From Ewingella sp049889095 (lineage in GTDB: Bacteria; Pseudomonadota; Gammaproteobacteria; Enterobacterales; Enterobacteriaceae): a DNA stretch of 64,000 nt. The translations under genes and the position numbers were made by a program. Positions 16,874-25,724 of this stretch are shown piece after piece; position 1 is the first letter of the stretch; each line of letters starts with the position of its first letter. Under the pieces are notes generated by a model. It saw only the letters and a program-made list of their open reading frames with translations, was not told the DNA's origin and made no database searches. The stretch is taken from assembly GCA_049889095.1 (NCBI GenBank), contig JBLJFK010000001.1; one strand, given 5' to 3'.

Positions 16874-17626
16874 TTACTTAGCCTTACCCTGGTTTGCCAC
16901 GGCCGCCGCTTTCGCTGCGATTTCGTCGGCATTGCCCAGATAGTAATGTTTAATCGGTTTGAAGTTTTCATCGAATTCGTAAACTAATGGCACACCGGTA
17001 GGGATGTTCAGTTCAAGAATTTCGTCTTCACCCAGGTTATCCAGGTATTTAACCAGCGCACGCAGGGAGTTACCGTGTGCAGCAACGATCACGCGCTCGC
17101 CGCTTTCAATGCGTGGTTTGATAACGTCAGTCCAGTAAGGAATAACGCGCTCGATGGTCAATGCCAGGCTTTCAGTCGTTGGCAGTTCTTCAGGACGCAG
17201 TTTCGCATAACGCGGATCGTGTCCAGGGAAGCGCTCATCGCTTTTTTCCAGTTCAGGTGGAGTCACGGCAAAGCCACGACGCCATTGTTTAACTTGTTCG
17301 TCACCATATTTCTTGGCGGTTTCTGCTTTATCCAGACCCTGCAACGCGCCGTAGTGACGTTCGTTCAGTTTCCAGGATTTCTCAACTGGCAGCCAAGGCT
17401 GATCCAGTTCGTCCAGAACGCTCCACAATGTATGAATGGCACGTTTCAGCACAGAAGTGTAAGCGAAGTCGAAATGGAAGCCTTCGTCTTTCAGCAACTG
17501 ACCGGCCGCTTTTGCTTCGGTACGGCCCTTGTCAGAAAGTTCGACATCATGCCAACCGGTAAAACGGTTTTCTTTGTTCCACTCACTTTCGCCGTGTCTT
17601 ACCAGAACCAGCTTGGTTACAGCCAT
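16874..17626 (-). CDS. gpmA: GpmA, 2,3-bisphosphoglycerate-dependent phosphoglycerate mutase
   Basis: A 250-residue glycolytic enzyme interconverting 3- and 2-phosphoglycerate, the same length as E. coli GpmA. The phosphohistidine motif LVRHGESEWN (His11) and the second catalytic His in AAHGNSLRAL are present. The ATG at 17626 has a GAGGA Shine-Dalgarno and begins MAVTKLVLVRHGE; the frame extension to 17641 is not conserved. A near-perfect promoter overlapped by a Fur-like palindrome lies just upstream. Confidence 0.98.
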   Translation of the reverse strand: MAVTKLVLVRHGESEWNKENRFTGWHDVELSDKGRTEAKAAGQLLKDEGFHFDFAYTSVLKRAIHTLWSVLDELDQPWLPVEKSWKLNERHYGALQGLDKAETAKKYGDEQVKQWRRGFAVTPPELEKSDERFPGHDPRYAKLRPEELPTTESLALTIERVIPYWTDVIKPRIESGERVIVAAHGNSLRALVKYLDNLGEDEILELNIPTGVPLVYEFDENFKPIKHYYLGNADEIAAKAAAVANQGKAK

Positions 17627-17655
17627 AGCTAAAATCCTCAATTAACTGAAATTCC

Positions 17656-17701
17656 AATGATAACTGTTATCATTATAGGGTCTGAGCGGCGCAGACGGCA
17701 A
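17656..17701 (-). promoter_or_regulatory. gpmA promoter with Fur-like operator
   Basis: On the minus strand TTGCCG (17696-17701), an 18-base spacer and TATAAT (17672-17677) form a promoter. Overlapping its -10 is AATGATAACTGTTATCATT (17656-17674), a perfect 9-1-9 palindrome. Its core TGATAAC-T-GTTATCA matches the 7-1-7 Fur model (TGATAAT-N-ATTATCA) at 12 of 14 positions. As far as I recall gpmA has been reported as Fur-regulated in E. coli. Confidence 0.75.
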
Positions 17702-17780
17702 TCTGAATCTGATTGTGCGTTGCCACCTGTGTCGCCCAAGGTCCTTTCACCATAGCGAATTTAAGCGTTCACTTCAGCCG

Positions 17781-18113
17781 TTAGCTGGCTTTTTTCAGAC
17801 AGGTACTCATAAAGGTCTTGCGGGCGTCGCCTTTAAGCTCTTTTTTCCCTGCATCGGCATTACAGTTTTTCATCTTGTTCTGCTGCTCTGTCATTTTCTT
17901 ATCGGGTTTGGTTTCTGCTTTCAGGCAGTGACTCATAAAGGTTTTGCGATCATCGCCCTTGAGCGACTGGCCGGCGGCTTGTTGGTTACAGTCAGTCATT
18001 TTTTGACGTTGCGCAGCCTGTGCGGCAGAAGGGGCTTTCGCTGTGTCAGCGGCCAGTGCCTGACCCCCCATTAACAGGGTAGTGAGAAGCGGTAAAATCA
18101 CGGTTAAACGCAT
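17781..18113 (-). CDS. psiF: PsiF-type phosphate-starvation-inducible protein
   Basis: A 110-residue secreted protein. A signal peptide (to about residue 21, ALA) is followed by two PsiF repeats, each with a Q-x-KM-x-DCN / LKGDxRKTFMSxCLK pattern (about 34-64 and 77-108), four cysteines in total. E. coli PsiF (106 residues) is induced by phosphate limitation; its role is unknown. In E. coli psiF lies elsewhere (near phoA), so its position between gpmA and galM differs. No convincing Pho box was found upstream. Confidence 0.88.
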   Translation of the reverse strand: MRLTVILPLLTTLLMGGQALAADTAKAPSAAQAAQRQKMTDCNQQAAGQSLKGDDRKTFMSHCLKAETKPDKKMTEQQNKMKNCNADAGKKELKGDARKTFMSTCLKKAS

Positions 18114-18247
18114 AACAGATTCCTTATCCGGTCCAATTGGCAGGACATTCCATAAGCGTAGATGGGCAAAGGCGCTTTAGCACAGAAAAAAAGCGCAGCA
18201 GGATGAGCAAGAGGTCACATTTTACAGGAAGAGGGCGGGCGAATGCT

Positions 18248-18276
18248 AAAAACAACAGAGCCCTTCGGCCCTGCTG
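18248..18276 (-). terminator. Terminator of the gal operon
   Basis: On the minus strand CAGCAGGGCC pairs with GGCTCTGTTG around GAAG, followed by TTTTT. It lies 19 bases after the galM stop. Confidence 0.9.
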
Positions 18277-18294
18277 ATATCATATTAGCTCAGC

Positions 18295-19341
18295 TTATAA
18301 TGCAAAAAATTGATAAACCGTTTGCGAGCGGTAGGTCTGACCGGGCTTTATCCAGCAGCTTGGTTGAGGCCAGGTTGGGTGATTTGGGCTGTCAGGCAGG
18401 AATTCACTCTCTAGTGCTACACCCTGATATTGTGCATATTTTCCGCCGGTGCGGTTTGGCGTACCGCTCAGAAAATTGCCGCTGTAAAGCTGCAGGGCCG
18501 GGGCCGATGTGAACACGCTCATTTTCACTTTGCCGTCCGCGGACCACAAATGCGCTGCAGGATGTTCACCGCTGTTACAGCCGCGGTTGAGCAAATAAGC
18601 GTGATCATAGCCTTTGACCCGCTGCTGATCGCGATCACTCAGGAAATCTTTAGCCAGCGTTTTTGGTACGTTAAAATTCATACCGGTGTGCTCAACCGTC
18701 GTCGGATCTGCGCAGGGAATACCGTCACTGTCGATGGGCAGGAAGCGGTCGGCGAACAGTTGCAGCGTCTGTTGACGTGCATCTTTGCCTTCACCGTCAA
18801 GATTGAAGTACGCGTGATTGGTCAGATTAACCGGACACAGCTTATCCACCGTCGCTTTATAGCGGATCTCAAGGCGGTTATCGTCCGTCAACTGATATTG
18901 AACTTCAGCGGTCATATCCCCCGGATAGCCCTGATCACCATCGGCTGAAAACAGCTGAAAGCTGACTTGCTGCGCATTCTGCGACAAGATTTTCCAGCGA
19001 CGTGCATGGAAACCTTCCGGACCGCCGTGCAACTGATGTACACCCTGATTAGCGACCAGCAGATGCGGCTTACCGTCAATCTGAATCTGTGAACGGGCAA
19101 TCCGGTTAGCATAACGGCCTACCGTTGCACCCAGATAGGCATTCTGGTTGATATAAGCCTGTGGGGTTTCACAGCCCAGCAGGAGTTCGCGTTTCTCACC
19201 CTTTGCCAGCGGTAATTCGAGCGACAGCCACGTCGCGCCCCAGTCCATCAATGTGGCGGTGGTACCAGCTGCGTTCTTCAGGGTAACCCGTTCGAAAGGT
19301 TCGCCATCCGGTGCTAACAAGGTGTTCTCTGGTTTCAGCAT
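18295..19341 (-). CDS. galM: GalM, aldose 1-epimerase (mutarotase)
   Basis: 348 residues. It converts beta- to alpha-D-galactose for the Leloir pathway. The catalytic histidine lies in LTNHAYFNLDG and the catalytic glutamate in VALESEFLPDSPNHP. Its start overlaps the end of galK by 7 bases, so it is translationally coupled as the last gene of galETKM. Length matches E. coli GalM (346). Confidence 0.97.
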   Translation of the reverse strand: MLKPENTLLAPDGEPFERVTLKNAAGTTATLMDWGATWLSLELPLAKGEKRELLLGCETPQAYINQNAYLGATVGRYANRIARSQIQIDGKPHLLVANQGVHQLHGGPEGFHARRWKILSQNAQQVSFQLFSADGDQGYPGDMTAEVQYQLTDDNRLEIRYKATVDKLCPVNLTNHAYFNLDGEGKDARQQTLQLFADRFLPIDSDGIPCADPTTVEHTGMNFNVPKTLAKDFLSDRDQQRVKGYDHAYLLNRGCNSGEHPAAHLWSADGKVKMSVFTSAPALQLYSGNFLSGTPNRTGGKYAQYQGVALESEFLPDSPNHPTWPQPSCWIKPGQTYRSQTVYQFFAL

Positions 19342-20486
19342 ATGCCGGCTCCTTGCGAAGCGGTACAGACATAAAACGTCTCTTTCAGGCCAGTTTGTGC
19401 CGGGTATTCACGGGCGACGGTTTCGCGCACGGCATCAATCAAATCAATCGGGATGAGCGCTACGATGCAGCCACCGAAGCCTCCACCGGTCATGCGCACG
19501 CCGCCTTTATCGCCGATCACACCTTTGACGATCTCGACCAGAGTATCGACGGGTGGAACGGTGATCTCAAAATCATCACGCATTGACGCATGAGACTCCG
19601 CCATCAGCTCGCCCATCTTTTTCAAATCACCGGCGGCCAGCGCATCAGCTGCTGCCAGGGTGCGATCGTTTTCAGTGATCACGTGACGGGCGCGACGTGA
19701 AACTACCGGATCAAGTTCGTCAGCAATGGAGAAAAACAGAGAAGGATCGACGTCGCGCAGTGCTTTGACACCAAAGAAGCGGGCGGCTGTTTCACACTGT
19801 TCCCGACGCGCGTTGTATTCACTGTCGACCAGACCGCGTTTCACGTTGGAGTTGATGATCACCACGGCGGCGTTTTTTGGCATGGAAACGGCGCGGGTTT
19901 CCAGCGAACGGCAGTCGATCAACAGTGCGTGATCCTGTTTACCGAGCGCTGAAATCAGTTGATCCATGATCCCGCAGTTACACCCGACAAACTGGTTTTC
20001 TGCTTCCTGACCGTTCAGTGCCAGCGCCACGCCGTCGAGCGGCAGGTCATAAAGGGATTTCAGCGCCTGACCGACCGCCACTTCCAGCGATGCAGAAGAG
20101 CTGAGCCCCGCGCCCTGAGGCACGTTGCCACTGATGACCATGTCGGCACCGGAGAAATCGTTGCTGCGCTGCATCAGGTGTTTCACCACGCCGCGCACAT
20201 AGTTGGCCCAGGGATGGTTTTCACTGCTGAGGATCGGTTCATCAAGGGAGAAGAGATCTTCTTCATTGTCAAAATCTGCTGCGACCACGCGGATCTGGCG
20301 GTCGTTACGCTGGGCGCAAGCGATCACTGTTTCATAGTCAATCGCGCAGGGCAGAACGAAACCGTCATTATAGTCGGTATGTTCGCCGATGAGATTGACA
20401 CGACCCGGTGCTTTGATAGTGATGGTGGCCGGGTAGCCGAATTTTTGCTCAAAAATGTCCAGGGTCTTGTTTTTCAGTTTCATCAT
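19335..20486 (-). CDS. galK: GalK, galactokinase
   Basis: A 383-residue GHMP kinase that phosphorylates galactose with ATP. The galactose signature GRVNLIGEHTDYNDGFVLPC, the phosphate-binding GNVPQGAGLSSSAS and the C-terminal MTGGGFGGC motif are present. The ATG at 20486 overlaps the galT stop (ATGA); an adjacent second ATG at 20483 could equally serve. Cytoplasmic enzyme of the Leloir pathway. Confidence 0.98.
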   Translation of the reverse strand: MMKLKNKTLDIFEQKFGYPATITIKAPGRVNLIGEHTDYNDGFVLPCAIDYETVIACAQRNDRQIRVVAADFDNEEDLFSLDEPILSSENHPWANYVRGVVKHLMQRSNDFSGADMVISGNVPQGAGLSSSASLEVAVGQALKSLYDLPLDGVALALNGQEAENQFVGCNCGIMDQLISALGKQDHALLIDCRSLETRAVSMPKNAAVVIINSNVKRGLVDSEYNARREQCETAARFFGVKALRDVDPSLFFSIADELDPVVSRRARHVITENDRTLAAADALAAGDLKKMGELMAESHASMRDDFEITVPPVDTLVEIVKGVIGDKGGVRMTGGGFGGCIVALIPIDLIDAVRETVAREYPAQTGLKETFYVCTASQGAGIC

Positions 20487-21532
20487 TTCACTCCGGCCTC
20501 ACGATAATGGATATCACTCACTGCACGCAGACGTTCTGCCGCTTGTTCAGCGGTCAAATCGCGTTGGGTTTCAGCCAGCATTTCGTAGCCGACCATGAAT
20601 TTACGTACCGACGCTGAACGTAACAGCGGAGGATAAAAATGCGCATGTAGCTGCCAGTGACTGTGGTCGCCTTCAGTGTAAGGCGCGCCGTGCCAACCCA
20701 TGGAATAGGGGAAGGAGCACTGGAACAGATTGTCGTAACGGCTGGTCAGTTTTTTCAGCGCCAGGGCTAAATCACTGCGCTGTGCGTCAGTGAGATCGGT
20801 AATACGCTGAACATGTACTTTCGGCAACAGCAAGGTTTCGAATGGCCACGCTGCCCAATAAGGCACGACGGCCAGCCAGTGTTCGGTTTCTACTACGGTA
20901 CGGCTGCCATCGGCCAGTTCACGCTGCGCGTAGTCGACCAGCATCGGTGAGCCCTGTTGCTCCTGATAGGCGCGTTGCAGTCGGTCTTCGCGTTCGGCTT
21001 CGTTCGGCAGGAAGCTGTTGGCCCAAATCTGGCCGTGTGGATGTGGGTTTGAGCAGCCCATCGCGGCGCCTTTATTCTCAAACACCTGCACCCAGGGATA
21101 GGTTTTTCCTAAATCAGCGCTCTGCTCCTGCCAGGTTTTCACTACCTCTTCCAGTGCAGGCACCGTCAATTGCGGCAAGGTCTTGCTGTGATCTGGCGAA
21201 AAGCAGATCACCCGGCTGGTGCCGCGTGCGCTCTGGATCCGCATCAGCGGATCTTCACTTTCCGATGCAAATGGTGTATCCGGCATCAGTGCCGCAAAAT
21301 CATTGGTGAAAACGTGAGTGCCGGTGTAATGAGGGTTGACGTCTCCGGTGACGCGGGTGTTGCCCGGACAAAGAAAACAGTCGGGATCGTGCTGCGGCAG
21401 AATCTCCTGCGACGGGGTTTCTTGTTGGCCCTGCCACGGACGTTTTGCACGGTGCGGGCTGACCAGAACCCACTGATCAGTCAGTGGGTTATAGCGTCGA
21501 TGCGGGTGATCGACAGGGTTGAATTCTGACAT
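20483..21532 (-). CDS. galT: GalT, galactose-1-phosphate uridylyltransferase
   Basis: 349 residues. It exchanges UMP between UDP-glucose and galactose 1-phosphate. The active-site SNPHPHGQIW places the nucleophile at His166, as in E. coli, and DCFLCPGN near residue 51 carries metal-site cysteines. It sits 33 bases after galE and overlaps galK by 4 bases. Confidence 0.98.
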   Translation of the reverse strand: MSEFNPVDHPHRRYNPLTDQWVLVSPHRAKRPWQGQQETPSQEILPQHDPDCFLCPGNTRVTGDVNPHYTGTHVFTNDFAALMPDTPFASESEDPLMRIQSARGTSRVICFSPDHSKTLPQLTVPALEEVVKTWQEQSADLGKTYPWVQVFENKGAAMGCSNPHPHGQIWANSFLPNEAEREDRLQRAYQEQQGSPMLVDYAQRELADGSRTVVETEHWLAVVPYWAAWPFETLLLPKVHVQRITDLTDAQRSDLALALKKLTSRYDNLFQCSFPYSMGWHGAPYTEGDHSHWQLHAHFYPPLLRSASVRKFMVGYEMLAETQRDLTAEQAAERLRAVSDIHYREAGVK

Positions 21533-21565
21533 GCTTCTTCCTTTATTCGGGATATTATCCGGTGT

Positions 21566-22582
21566 TTAGTCAGGGTAACCCTGCGGATTTTTCGATTGCC
21601 ACAGCCAGGTATCGTTAGCCATATCTTCCAGCGAGCGACTGACGCGCCAGTTCAATTCATTGGCGGCTTTGGTCGGGTCAGCCCAGTAGGCTGGCAAATC
21701 GCCGTCGCGGCGCGGTGCAAAATGGTATTTCACCGGCTTACCACAGGCTTTACTGAAGGCATTCACGACGTCCAGTACGCTGTGGCCGAAGCCTGCGCCG
21801 AGGTTGTAAATATGAACACCGGCTTGGTTATTCAGGGTTTTCATCGCTGCGATATGGCCGTCAGCCAGATCCACCACGTGAATATAGTCGCGCACGCCTG
21901 TGCCATCGGGCGTCGGGTAGTCGTTGCCGAAAATAGACACCGATTCGCGGCGGCCTACTGCAACCTGCGCGATAAATGGCATCAGATTATTCGGCACTCC
22001 TTGCGGATCTTCGCCCATCAGGCCTGATGGATGCGCACCCACCGGATTGAAATAGCGCAGCAGCGTCATGCTCCATTCGGGTTCAGCTCGCTGCACATCT
22101 TCAAGAATTTGTTCGACCATCAGCTTACTGCGCCCGTAAGGGCTGGAAGGGTTGCCGGTCGGGAAGTCTTCTACGTAAGGGGTTTTCGGCTGGTCGCCAT
22201 AAACGGTCGCTGAGGAGCTAAAAATCAGGTTTTTTACGCCAGCGTCACGCATGGCCTCAACCAATACCAGAGTACCTGTGACGTTGTTGTCATAGTACGC
22301 CAGCGGCCTGGAGACAGATTCGCCCACCGCTTTCCAGCCCGCGAAGTGGATCACAGAGTGGATTTTGTGCTCGCTGAAAATCTGGTCGAGGATGGTGCGG
22401 TCACGAATATCACCTTCATAAAACAGCGGTGTTTTGCCGGTGAGCGTATTGATTCGTTCCAGCACGCTGGCCTTACTGTTATGAAGATTATCAACAATGA
22501 TGGGCGTATAGCCTGCCTCGATCAGTTGCACGCAGGTATGACTGCCAATGTAACCGCTACCACCAGTGACTAAGACGTACAT
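21566..22582 (-). CDS. galE: GalE, UDP-glucose 4-epimerase
   Basis: 338 residues, identical in length to E. coli GalE. A short-chain dehydrogenase-type epimerase with NAD-binding GGSGYIGSH near the N-terminus and catalytic Tyr149/Lys153 in YGRSK. It interconverts UDP-galactose and UDP-glucose, supplying both galactose catabolism and surface polysaccharides. The ATG at 22582 has a GAGGAG Shine-Dalgarno; the frame extension to 22621 is not conserved. First gene of galETKM. Confidence 0.98.
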   Translation of the reverse strand: MYVLVTGGSGYIGSHTCVQLIEAGYTPIIVDNLHNSKASVLERINTLTGKTPLFYEGDIRDRTILDQIFSEHKIHSVIHFAGWKAVGESVSRPLAYYDNNVTGTLVLVEAMRDAGVKNLIFSSSATVYGDQPKTPYVEDFPTGNPSSPYGRSKLMVEQILEDVQRAEPEWSMTLLRYFNPVGAHPSGLMGEDPQGVPNNLMPFIAQVAVGRRESVSIFGNDYPTPDGTGVRDYIHVVDLADGHIAAMKTLNNQAGVHIYNLGAGFGHSVLDVVNAFSKACGKPVKYHFAPRRDGDLPAYWADPTKAANELNWRVSRSLEDMANDTWLWQSKNPQGYPD

Positions 22583-22653
22583 AAATGCTCCTCGATAGTA
22601 ATGTTGGGACAACAATATCATGCGCTAAGGTTGAAAAAGGTGATCTGTGCCTG

Positions 22654-22674
22654 ATTATATGGAATCGCTTACAC
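22654..22674 (-). promoter_or_regulatory. gal promoter -10 and promoter-proximal GalR/GalS operator
   Basis: On the minus strand GTGTAAGCGATTCCAT (22659-22674) is very close to the known E. coli gal operator GTGTAAACGATTCCAC. It directly abuts a TATAAT (22654-22659) with only a poor -35, so repressor bound here should occlude RNA polymerase. Confidence 0.75.
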
Positions 22675-22756
22675 TACAAGTTTAACACTCTCAGAAGGTT
22701 TAAGACAGTCAGGGCAGGGGCCGCGTCAGAGCAGCAAGAGGCAGTGCAGACAATAA

Positions 22757-22772
22757 GTGTAATCGATTACAC
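22757..22772 (-). promoter_or_regulatory. Upstream GalR/GalS operator
   Basis: GTGTAATCGATTACAC is a perfect 16-bp palindrome matching the GalR consensus, extended to 20 bp (22755-22774). It lies 98 bp centre-to-centre from the proximal operator, compatible with DNA looping as in E. coli gal, where the spacing is somewhat larger. Confidence 0.8.
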
Positions 22773-22824
22773 TTAAATGAATGACGCGAACACAATAGAA
22801 TTCGCCCGCGTATTTAGAAGATTT

Positions 22825-24297
22825 CTACTTCAATTCGTCCAGTTGATAGCGATAAATATCGCCATCTGGAACAAAAGAGAGGCGATGAGTGATGCACTCA
22901 GGCGCATCCTCAGCATGGTGTGAGACAAACAGCAACTGGGTATCACCTTCGCCAATCATGACATCAACAAAACGTCGCACCAGTTGGCGATTGATCGGGT
23001 CCAGCCCCTGCAAGGGTTCATCCAGAATAAGCAGCGCCGGATGCTTGACCAGACCGCGCGCAATCAGTGCCAAACGCTGCTGACCCCACGACAGGCTATG
23101 GAACGGTGTGTCGCCTTGGCTGCCGCTAAGGCCGAGCAGCTCCAGCCATTGACTGGTCAAAAATTGCTGGCGGTCAGACACCGCTTGATAAATGCCAATG
23201 GAATCGAAAAAGCCAGAGGTAATAACGTTACGCACGCTGGAACTGACGCGGTAATCGAGATGCAGACTGCTGCTGACATAACCGATATGGCGTTTGATAT
23301 CCCAAATGGTTTCGCCACTGCCGCGACGACGGCCAAATAGCGTCAGATCATTACTGTAACCCTGGGCGTGATCGCCGGTGATCAAACTGAGTAAGGTCGA
23401 CTTCCCTGCGCCATTTTCACCGACAATCTGCCAATGCTGACCCTGATCAACCTGCCAGGAGAGGTGATGTAAAATAGGGCGATCGTTATATTGCACTACA
23501 CCATTGCGCAAGATAATCAGCGGGCCGTCGGCAGGTGGCCTGACGCGCTGGCTCGGGTCTTCCGACTCCGGCAGTGCCATCCCTTCAAGATTTTCACTGT
23601 GCGCCAGCTGTGCCACCAGCGCGTCGGCCATTACGCTCTCACGTGGGCCGAACGTCGCCAGGGTGCAATCCGCCAAAACGCCGACGTGCTGAACAAACGG
23701 AGGAATGTCATCGAAACGGTTGAGCACCACCACCACCGTTTGCCCCTGCTGTGGCAATCCAGCTAACAATTCTGCCAGTTGCGCACGGGCATTGACATCC
23801 AGCCCGTCGAAGGGCTCGTCCAGCACCAGCAGATCGGGTTGCTGCATCAATACCTGACAAAGCAGGGTTTTGCGGGTTTCACCGGTGGAGAGATATTTAA
23901 AGCGGCGATCCAGCAGTTTAGTCATACCAAACCGGGCGGCCAGTTCGGCGCAGCGTTGCGGGTTTTTGACCTGTTCCTGAATCATTTCGGCGGTGGTGCG
24001 GCCGGTATCGTCCTCGCCTTCACTCAGCAGATCGGTGTTGTTGCGCTGCCACTCTTCTTCCACCAGTTTCTGTAACTGTTCGAAAGAGAGGCGTACGGCA
24101 TTGCTGAAGGTGTTGCGGGAATCCCCTGTCAGCATGACCAATTCACCTGCCAGTGCACGGGCCAGCGCTGACTTACCGCTGCCGTTCGAGCCGACAAAAG
24201 CCCAGCTTTCGGCCTGCTTAATGCATAGTTCAGGCAGTGTAAGGGTGCGGGTATCGCTGAGGCGGAAAACGCCTTGCGAGATATGCAAAGATGACAT
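22825..24297 (-). CDS. modF: ModF, tandem-ABC ATPase of the molybdate locus
   Basis: 490 residues, the same as E. coli ModF (PhrA). Two ABC ATPase domains: Walker A at GSNGSGKSAL (about 36-45) and GENGAGKSTL (about 296-305), Walker B LLVLDEPFDGLD and LLILDEPLQGLD, with signature-like LSTGETRK and LSWGQQRL. No membrane segments. It is associated with molybdenum metabolism, but its exact role is not established. Here a 125-base AT-rich gap separates it from modE, although the two run in the same direction. Confidence 0.95.
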   Translation of the reverse strand: MSSLHISQGVFRLSDTRTLTLPELCIKQAESWAFVGSNGSGKSALARALAGELVMLTGDSRNTFSNAVRLSFEQLQKLVEEEWQRNNTDLLSEGEDDTGRTTAEMIQEQVKNPQRCAELAARFGMTKLLDRRFKYLSTGETRKTLLCQVLMQQPDLLVLDEPFDGLDVNARAQLAELLAGLPQQGQTVVVVLNRFDDIPPFVQHVGVLADCTLATFGPRESVMADALVAQLAHSENLEGMALPESEDPSQRVRPPADGPLIILRNGVVQYNDRPILHHLSWQVDQGQHWQIVGENGAGKSTLLSLITGDHAQGYSNDLTLFGRRRGSGETIWDIKRHIGYVSSSLHLDYRVSSSVRNVITSGFFDSIGIYQAVSDRQQFLTSQWLELLGLSGSQGDTPFHSLSWGQQRLALIARGLVKHPALLILDEPLQGLDPINRQLVRRFVDVMIGEGDTQLLFVSHHAEDAPECITHRLSFVPDGDIYRYQLDELK

Positions 24298-24422
24298 GTC
24301 TCATCCATTTATAGTGGCGATATTATGGCTTAAGGGATAAGCGCATCAGTCATCTAAGTCAATTGACAATTCTGCAAACTGTCGAATCGTATTTCGCAAT
24401 ATATTGATATATAAATATATTT

Positions 24423-25205
24423 TCAACACAGCGTGGCGATGATTACCTTATCATCACCAAATTCGGCAAACACATTCTGTCCCTCGTGCAATTCAAGATG
24501 CTCAATCTCAGTCTCAGACACCGTTGCGCATAATGTTTCGCCGCCCTCAAGGGTGACCAGCACTTCACTGTTTTCAGCCCCGTGCTGAATGCTCAGCACT
24601 TTGCCTGCCAGGGAGTTGTGAGCATTGGCAATCTGGGTTGTCAGAGTGATCCACGGCGCTTTGATCAGCACCAGCACTTCTTTGCCCGGCGAAAGTATCA
24701 GACGATCGGCGCTTTGCTGGGTTACGGCGGCGCGAATATGCGTGTTACCGTCATTGAGCAGGACGTCGATGTGCTGCTGAACCTCCTGATGGTCGCGCCC
24801 CACCACCGTGCCGAAGAACTGATTACGTGCGCTGGTTTGCAATGAAAAGCGGGAAATTGCGGCCAGCAGGCTGTCGAGTGGCAACGTATCTTCTTTTAAT
24901 ACGTCGAAGGCTTTCTGCTGAATTTGCGCCAACAGGTCATATAGCTGAATCAGCCGATCCCCGTAGCGCGTCAAAATAGCACCGCCACCACCTTTGCCGC
25001 CGGTACTGCGCTCGACCAGCGTTTGATCTGCCAGTTGATTCATTTCGTTAATGGCATCCCAGGCGCTTTTATAGCTGATACTCGCCAGTTTCGCGCCTTG
25101 GCTGATTGAGCCGGTTATTTTGATCTGCTTGAGCAATGCAATACGGCGAGGATCGGCAAAAATTTTCTGCTGGAGTTTGAGCGTTAACAGTATTTCAGCT
25201 TGCAT
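24423..25205 (-). CDS. modE: ModE, molybdate-responsive transcriptional regulator
   Basis: A 260-residue protein (E. coli 262). It has an N-terminal winged helix-turn-helix (about 1-115, GSISQGAKLASISYKSAWDA) and two C-terminal Mop/TOBE molybdate-binding domains (about 125-190 and 196-260, e.g. SARNQFFGTVV and NSLAGKVLSIQ). With molybdate it represses modABC and activates moa genes. Matching operators are present before modA (25672) and moaA (48822) in this window. Divergent from acrZ and modABC. Confidence 0.97.
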   Translation of the reverse strand: MQAEILLTLKLQQKIFADPRRIALLKQIKITGSISQGAKLASISYKSAWDAINEMNQLADQTLVERSTGGKGGGGAILTRYGDRLIQLYDLLAQIQQKAFDVLKEDTLPLDSLLAAISRFSLQTSARNQFFGTVVGRDHQEVQQHIDVLLNDGNTHIRAAVTQQSADRLILSPGKEVLVLIKAPWITLTTQIANAHNSLAGKVLSIQHGAENSEVLVTLEGGETLCATVSETEIEHLELHEGQNVFAEFGDDKVIIATLC

Positions 25206-25395
25206 AAAGGGCTTCCTTTAAAGACGATGGCAACATTGTCGTCGATCCACTCAGTGACTTGAACCGCATGAGGCATTTTGCCCCGCCAAGTTGGTTAAAA
25301 GCTAAAGTAATCTGGCGTCGCGGCTGTTATTATCATCAACAGGTATGTTTACCACCGCCATTCAGGCGTGTGCCAGCCAGCTAAATGAGGCTATC

Positions 25396-25554
25396 ATGTT
25401 AGAGATTCTGGAAAGTTTAGTCTTTGTGGTGATCATGGTTCCACTGTTTATCGCTTTGATACTAGGAATGATTTGGGGTATCGGCTCTGTGTGCAACGTT
25501 ATCTCCAACGTTGGCCACTCCAAAGAAAAACGCGAGCAACCGCAACAGCACTGA
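25396..25554 (+). CDS. acrZ: AcrZ (YbhT), small AcrB-binding membrane protein
   Basis: A 52-residue single-helix inner-membrane protein (MLEILESLVFVVIMVPLF...) closely matching E. coli AcrZ (49 residues). AcrZ binds AcrB of the AcrAB-TolC pump and alters its substrate preference. A GAGG Shine-Dalgarno precedes the ATG at 25396; the longer frame from 25345 is not conserved. Its location between modE and modA is as in E. coli. Confidence 0.92.
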   Translation: MLEILESLVFVVIMVPLFIALILGMIWGIGSVCNVISNVGHSKEKREQPQQH

Positions 25555-25577
25555 AACGGCATTACTGTATTCTGAAG

Positions 25578-25602
25578 CCCGGCCATTCGGCCGGGTTTTT
25601 TA
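25578..25602 (+). terminator. Terminator after acrZ
   Basis: CCCGGCC (25578-25584) pairs with GGCCGGG (25589-25595) around ATTC, followed by six T bases. It separates acrZ from modABC. Confidence 0.95.
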
Positions 25603-25671
25603 TGGATTCAGATCAACAATCATCTATTTATTTAAATTCCTGCTGATAAATCAAACCGCGACCTCTTTTTC

Positions 25672-25699
25672 TACGCTATATTGACGCCTATATAACGAG
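25672..25699 (+). promoter_or_regulatory. ModE operator before modA
   Basis: Left half TACGCTATATT (8 of 11) and right half TATATAACGAG (10 of 11), spaced by 6 bases, match the ModE consensus ATCGNTATATA-N6-TATATAACGAT. It lies about 26 bases before modA and should mediate molybdate-dependent repression of modABC. Confidence 0.88.
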
Positions 25700-25724
25700 G
25701 TGTTTAATTTAACGAGGAAAAAAC

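Noticed and set aside
18114..18240. Pho box upstream of psiF.
   Set aside because: The nearest resemblance (CTGTAAAATGTGACC on the minus strand) does not fit the two 7-base direct repeats of the Pho box.
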